DNA of 64,000 bases from Pisolithus tinctorius (taxonomy: Eukaryota > Basidiomycota > Agaricomycetes > Boletales > Pisolithaceae), in contig JANFAH010000001.1 in the NCBI GenBank assembly GCA_024663395.1, positions 6,448,001-6,512,000 of the forward strand, in the 5' to 3' direction. Numbering within the stretch: position 1 is the first letter of the stretch; each line of letters opens with the position of its first letter. The position numbers and the translations under genes were made by a program. The notes beneath the pieces were generated by a model, which ran no database searches, was not told the DNA's origin, and saw only the letters and a list, made by a program, of their open reading frames with translations. Below, piece by piece: positions 59,507 through 64,000 of the stretch.

Positions 59507-60716
59507 TTGCTCTTGCTGAAGCGGTCCTCGCTCCAATTCGACATGGCTGTCCCCTCAACTAACATAGAGTACATGTGGGCAGTCATTGGTGGCCCAGTGA
59601 CAGGCATCTATCGAGACTTGGACTGGTACTTTACATGTCACTCGATTATTGTGTGCGGTACTGACATGAAGCAATGTAGTCCTCGCATGGAGTGTGGGAG
59701 AGCATCGCTGCCATTACCAATCGCCATTCAATGTATTTCTGAATGGGAGGCCCAACTTGTATGCAGAACACTGCAGCCCATCGTGAACACACTGCCAGCC
59801 AACCCGAGCCCTACACAATTACTTGCTGCATTGGGCGACTCTCGAAACGTGCGAAACCTGCTCCACGATGACGAAGGCTTTCATGCTGTGGTAATAGGTG
59901 CACCACCTGGGGTTCACCGTACTAGGTGAAGCACTTTCACACCTTTTCAACTTGCAACACTTAATCCATCAACAAATTAGGGAAAGTGTAACACGCGCCG
60001 AGGGTACATTCAAGTATCTCAAAAAGCATCACACTGCCCCATTCTGGGAGGCTTTAGCATTCGTCGTGGTGAAAGGCATTGAAGGACTCATGCCTCCCTT
60101 GCTAACATCTACTGAAGTGCTTAACGATGGTGATTTTTGACTTCACATTTTGCAAACTGACAGGTTTAACTGTGGTATAGTAGATGCAATCACCAACAGT
60201 CTCCGCACTCTCCAAGTTGACGCAGACCTAGTAAGCTCCTCAAACACCCCAAGATCCCCTCCCTCAAGACATAGGATTCCTTCCATGTCCACTCCCACGT
60301 CCCCCACCTACTCGATGATATCGTCACCATCCACATCTCATACCCGCACACGTGTGCACTCTACCCATCATCTGTTCTCCCCCCCTCCCTCTTCAGGTCC
60401 TCCTGCCGGCCCGATCATCTACACACACATCCATAGCCTTCATGGTCTTCTTTCCAGCCAATATGTTCCTCATGTGAACTCGGATTTAAGCTCCCAGGTT
60501 GAGGCCTGAGCTCGACCATTGGGCGGAATAGTAGCTCAATATCTTGCTTCCCACGGCTATGGCTTATCTGACGTTGACATTATCCTCGATTGCTACAGGC
60601 AATCTCAATCCATGGAACCACCTGTGGGCGACCAGTTTGTGATGCATCTTGCACGGGAGGGCTTGCCTGTGGCTGAGGGGAACTTCTTGTTGGCTATGAT
60701 AAGGAGATGGCGTTGA
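59507..60716 (+). CDS. unknown outer-element gene downstream of the kinase
   Basis: Not recognised. The protein-like pieces are SSLQFDMAVPSTNIEYMWAV, LPLPIAIQCISEWEAQLVC, LAALGDSRNVRNLLHDDEGF, then after an intron GEALSHLFNLQHLIHQQIRE, TRAEGTFKYLKKHHTAPFWE, VVKGIEGLMPPLLTSTEVL, a Ser/Pro-rich linker, and GGIVAQYLASHGYGLSDVDI with VGDQFVMHLAREGLPVAEGN, ending at 60716. I read these as one spliced gene, but several junctions, one of them at 60509, are unproven. Its position between the kinase and the right terminus marks it as cargo or accessory of the outer element. Confidence 0.5.
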
Positions 60717-60764
60717 CACTGCAATTATAGATACATAGGAAATGTGGTCACAAGTTTGACAAAG

Positions 60765-61021
60765 GCATTTTTCTTTTTTCAATACGACGATGGGAAAAAA
60801 AAAAGTACATTGACAAACGCGTTTTTTCATTTTTCATTATGACGATGGCCAAAAAAAAAAAGTACTTCGACAAACGCGTTTTTTCATTTTTCATTACGAC
60901 GATGGCAAAAAAAAAAAAGTACTTGGAGTGATCGAGGTCCGCCGTCGGCCATTTCCATTTTGAGTTGGGCATTTTGCCGTTGGACTTTCCTTATTCGAGC
61001 GTGATTGTCCGGCTTTCCATA
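60765..61021 (-). repeat. outer element right inverted terminus with 3 poly-A modules
   Basis: Reverse complement of the left terminus, with three ~56-bp modules instead of four. It ends GGACAATCACG-type sequence (on the minus strand) at CCATA 61021, followed by ATCATC 61022-61027. Confidence 0.88.
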
Positions 61022-61027
61022 ATCATC

Positions 61028-62069
61028 CGAAAGCTATCAGTGGTGATTGTATATTTTGATGTACTGACGGATTCGTTTTGCAACCCCTGGCGTAGAGTGC
61101 CTTGATCCGTAGTTCCAGCACGCCGCCGACCATAGAAGGGCCCTCGGTTTGAGGACATACAACAGCCCATGGATGATACTTGTAGCATGTGAATACGGTC
61201 TGCAACCGAATGCCTGATAACCTATGCGCTGAGATTTTGTCGTGTGTTCGTTGTGAGTGGGCCATTGGTGTACAAAATTTCGGCTCGTTGTCTGTTGGCA
61301 ACGCACCACGTTGCGCGTCGTCTTCTGTCTCCAAATTGTCCGGTTGCAAACTATTCCCGGTACCTTATCCATCCTCTTATGTAAATCCCATTCGTACATC
61401 CTTTACTACCTCCCCCACCTTTACAGGTACTAGTACAAGAACTTCCCTAGCGGCGTAACTGTGGTAGGATCATTGACTGACTTGGTTGGCCGGTGGAGAA
61501 TGCGTTTATTTCCGTGTTGACGCGGTAACGGGAGCAAATGCCAGCGCTAGTTGATGACGCCTGTGCGGAGCGTGTTTGAATGGTTGATAGGGTAACATGC
61601 ACGTGCCTCGCCTGTTCAGCGCCTAGAACCACGTGAGAGGAAGGCGTGTACCAGTGAGATATGGTCACGGGAGCCAGCGCGTGTTCGATGTTATGGCATG
61701 CGCACACCACATCAGGTGGCTACCATCCAGCTTGAGGGAGACCTTCAGGGATGGTGGTGTTGTAGTGTCGTGGCCCCGATCTCTCTCAGCTGCGTCTCGC
61801 TCGAATCTGTAGGTTCTTGTGCATGTGTGGGATACAACGTTTTACCCGCAGGTTCCGCTCTATTCGAAGCGAAACGCTCGTAGCATATCGATGTGATCGA
61901 TATCGCCGATGTCTTTACCCATTCCCATCTGGCTCCGAACCAACGTGGTTTTCCACTGTAGCGCTTAGCCATACCTTGCAAGGGAAATGGTATATATACA
62001 CAAGTTCCCGTCTGGCGCCATCGTTGGTCACCCTCTTTTTCTCATCCGTCTTCTCATTCAATTAACGTC
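61028..62069. other. intergenic flank, upstream of CorA-like gene
   Basis: No gene seen. TATATATA at about 61990 lies 80 bp before the next ATG and is a plausible TATA box. Confidence 0.5.
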
Positions 62070-64000
62070 ATGTCAGGCCGTAGCATTCCTGTGGCCCTCT
62101 CCAGTTTCAGTGGTGGAAGGAGACGTTCCGGCAACTCCCCGGCCGATATCACGAAGCTGAGGACACCCATACCTCCGTGAGTCTTGTTCATCTAAGCGCA
62201 CTGAAGAGGATCGGTGAAGTGTTTTCAGTTATCGCCATGCTGCACCATCTGCGCCGTGGCCGTGGATGGACTTCGACGTAGACGAGAGTGCAGTCGAGCC
62301 ACCCTATCCGGACGGGCTGCCTTCTCCCCCTGATCATTGGAAAAAATACCCTCAAAATTTGTTCGGGAACTGGACCCCAGACCAAGTCCAGAGAAGCAAG
62401 ATGTTGACTGCTTGCTCAGATTCCCAGCCTTGTTTGATTTATAACGTGGAAGTGAAAGACGACGGGCACTTCGATAAAGCTGCCGGAGAAAGAACTACAA
62501 CCGTCACTGCTGACAATGCTCAGGAATTTTGGGAAGAACTGCAGCAACCCGTAAGGATTGTTCAAAACCTCAGGTTAGTTGATCGGCTGAATCGTCTGCT
62601 CCGCAAAACAGCGACCCGAGGGCATTCGAATCCGGGCATTTTTCGTTGATAATTTGTCCTTGAATGTTTTGAAGATGCTGGGAACAACGTGAGTTTACTC
62701 TCGTCTCTCTTTAATGCAGTCCCACAACCTTCCTCTCAGCTTCAATATCGAACCTTTTTTCTTCTCGTCCTCGGCGAATTGGATACCCTCACGATACCAA
62801 GAAGACGCCAAGGCTGATTACGGAGACCGTTAGTATATTCGTGGCGTCGATTCAAAGCATGGCTTACACACTATACAGACATAACTGTCACTCTCCCGTT
62901 CATTTGCAGCATGCGGAAGCCTGGTACTGGACCAGAGAGTATCTCGTCTGTTGGGTCGGTTACCTCCCAAAAGCATACGTCCCCTATGCATGGTACGTCA
63001 CTGTCATGTGAATAGGATGCAGTGGTGACCTCGCGTTTCTAGAGGTTTCTGAGATTGATACCCAAGCGCCGTTAGAACTAAGTAAGCGGACAAAGTATTT
63101 CTAGCATAGTTACCCTACACTAACGTTCCACCGACCTTCTAGCTCGCGAAATTTTACTTCAAGATCTTTTGGCTATTCACATGGTCCGGACAGGGGAATC
63201 CAGCACTATCATTTCCTATCACCCTATATCCAATGTGAAGAAAACGTCTGCCAAGCGTCTTCAGTCGCTCGTGCAAAGAACTGGAGATAGTGTGTATTGG
63301 TCTAAGCTTTTTGCCAAGTCCAGAGATCCAACGTTCGTCTTCCTCGCCATACTTTGGTATGCGCTGTATGCGTGGGATGAGACTTTCGAAGCTTTATACC
63401 GGCATATTAACAAGCTGGTGAGTGCCACGATCGTCTGCTTTTACATTTGCTTGAATGATGCTTCAGGAATCTGAAGTTTTAAGGACCAACGACATCAACC
63501 TGACGCGCGAGTTGCACAAAGTGCAAGCATACCTGTTGCATTATCAACAACTTCTCCAGGACTTCCACAAGTCCGTCGACTTCGTAAAAAACACTCCAAA
63601 TCCCGCGATGGAATGCGGTAAGGACGAGGACGACTCTGCGAAGCTTCTGAAGGGGGAAGCGGATAACTTGCTTTCCGAAATAAGTCGGCTAGAGGGTCAC
63701 AGAACCGTGCTGTCTGACCGTTTGAAGAACGTCATGAAGCTGGTTGGTGTTTGTGCGATGCGTACTTTCCATTGTTGACACTGTTTGTTAGGCATTTGCA
63801 ACTGTGAATATCGAAGAGAGCCGAGACATGAAAAATCTCACGAAAGCATCCATGCGAGATTCTGCTGCAATGAAGCAGGTGTGCTAGTTGGTTGTAGTTG
63901 GTGTTATTTGCCGACAGTTTTTTTTTCCAGATTTCTTACCTCACGATGGTCTTCTTGCCTGCGAGCTTGATAGCAGTAAGTGCACCATCATATGCAATTC
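62070..64000 (+). CDS. CorA-like Mg2+ transporter family protein, 3' end outside window
   Basis: Exon 1 begins MSGRSIPVALSSFSGGRRRS. Exons follow with WPWMDFDVDESAVEPPYPDG, FNIEPFFFSSSANWIPSRYQ, LTREILLQDLLAIHMVRTGE, DPTFVFLAILWYALYAWDET and a long helix pair (LRTNDINLTRELHKVQAYLL, NLLSEISRLEGHRTVLSDRL). The last visible exons read NIEESRDMKNLTKASMRDSA, AMKQISYLTMVFLPASLIA, the first membrane helix preceding the expected GMN-like loop of the CorA/ZntB fold, which lies beyond 64000. Basidiomycete members of this group are divergent and their ion is not known. About eight introns are visible; the gene is open at the window edge. Confidence 0.78.

Larger units (their letters stand above)
26287..61021. 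mobile_element. outer composite transposon, 34.7 kb, inverted termini
   Basis: The left end begins TATGGAAAGCCGGACAATC and the right end is its exact reverse complement. Both sit between ATCATC duplications, so this is one insertion between sec5 and a CorA-like gene. Removing two inserted elements with one duplication each leaves about 7.2 kb of its own DNA. That core holds an integrase-core (DDE) gene on the minus strand, an alpha-kinase gene and a further unknown gene on the plus strand. The integrase gene is broken by the 16-kb KDZ element, and the 11-kb Tnp2 element splits the core just upstream of it. I know no named superfamily with exactly this set. The integrase is the best candidate for its transposase, by inference. 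Confidence 0.85.

Noticed and set aside
26287..61021. Starship-type giant element
   Set aside because: No tyrosine-recombinase captain gene is seen; the ends are inverted repeats and the enzymes are DDE types.
61037..61399. 120-codon minus-strand ORF next to the outer element
   Set aside because: No motif, overlaps equally long ORFs in other frames, composition like noncoding DNA.

Overview
The window comes from a filamentous basidiomycete (Agaricomycetes-type). The evidence is a class I hydrophobin, dense short introns of about 45-60 bp, a DUF6533-type membrane protein, a long HMG-CoA reductase with a sterol-sensing region, and KDZ, TET/JBP and Tnp2-type mobile elements. All gene models below were built by reading ORFs across GT-AG (twice GC-AG) introns by eye; no database search was possible.

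Region 1 (1-26,280) is ordinary host chromosome. In order it holds a hydrophobin, L-2-aminoadipate reductase (lysine pathway), a 13-intron DUF6533-like membrane protein, a minus-strand extended SDR of the sterol-dehydrogenase kind, HMG-CoA reductase, an acyl-CoA synthetase, a fatty acid 2-hydroxylase with an N-terminal cytochrome b5 domain, and exocyst subunit Sec5. Four of the genes between 9.7 and 22.2 kb concern sterol, isoprenoid or fatty-acid/sphingolipid metabolism, but nothing shows that they are co-regulated.

Region 2 (26,287-61,021) is a 34.7-kb stack of nested mobile DNA whose boundaries can be read to the base. The outermost element has ~255-310 bp inverted termini and a 6-bp duplication (ATCATC). 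Its own content, about 7.2 kb, is a DDE integrase-core gene on the minus strand, an alpha-type protein kinase and one unknown gene. A 16.2-kb KDZ-type element (28,389-44,546; 86-bp inverted ends; duplication ATGCCAT) sits inside the integrase gene. It carries a KDZ transposase, a TET/JBP-type 2-oxoglutarate dioxygenase, a large unknown accessory gene, and a gene whose protein begins with a near-copy of the histone H3 tail followed by a PHD-like zinc finger. An 11.3-kb Tnp2-type element (44,898-56,216; duplication CCTGAGG) lies just upstream of the integrase coding exons. It contains two opposite 1.8-kb LTR-like repeats, each interrupting a gene of its host. Deleting each insertion plus one duplication copy restores the interrupted reading frame in three of three testable cases.

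Region 3 (61,028-64,000) is host chromosome again, with the 5' part of a CorA-like transporter gene. The outer element therefore landed between sec5 and the CorA-like gene.

The most interesting candidates are the histone H3-tail/PHD protein riding with a TET/JBP enzyme on one transposon, the outer integrase/alpha-kinase transposon, the subterminal 45-bp arrays of the KDZ element, and a tandem array whose every unit looks like a complete minimal intron.
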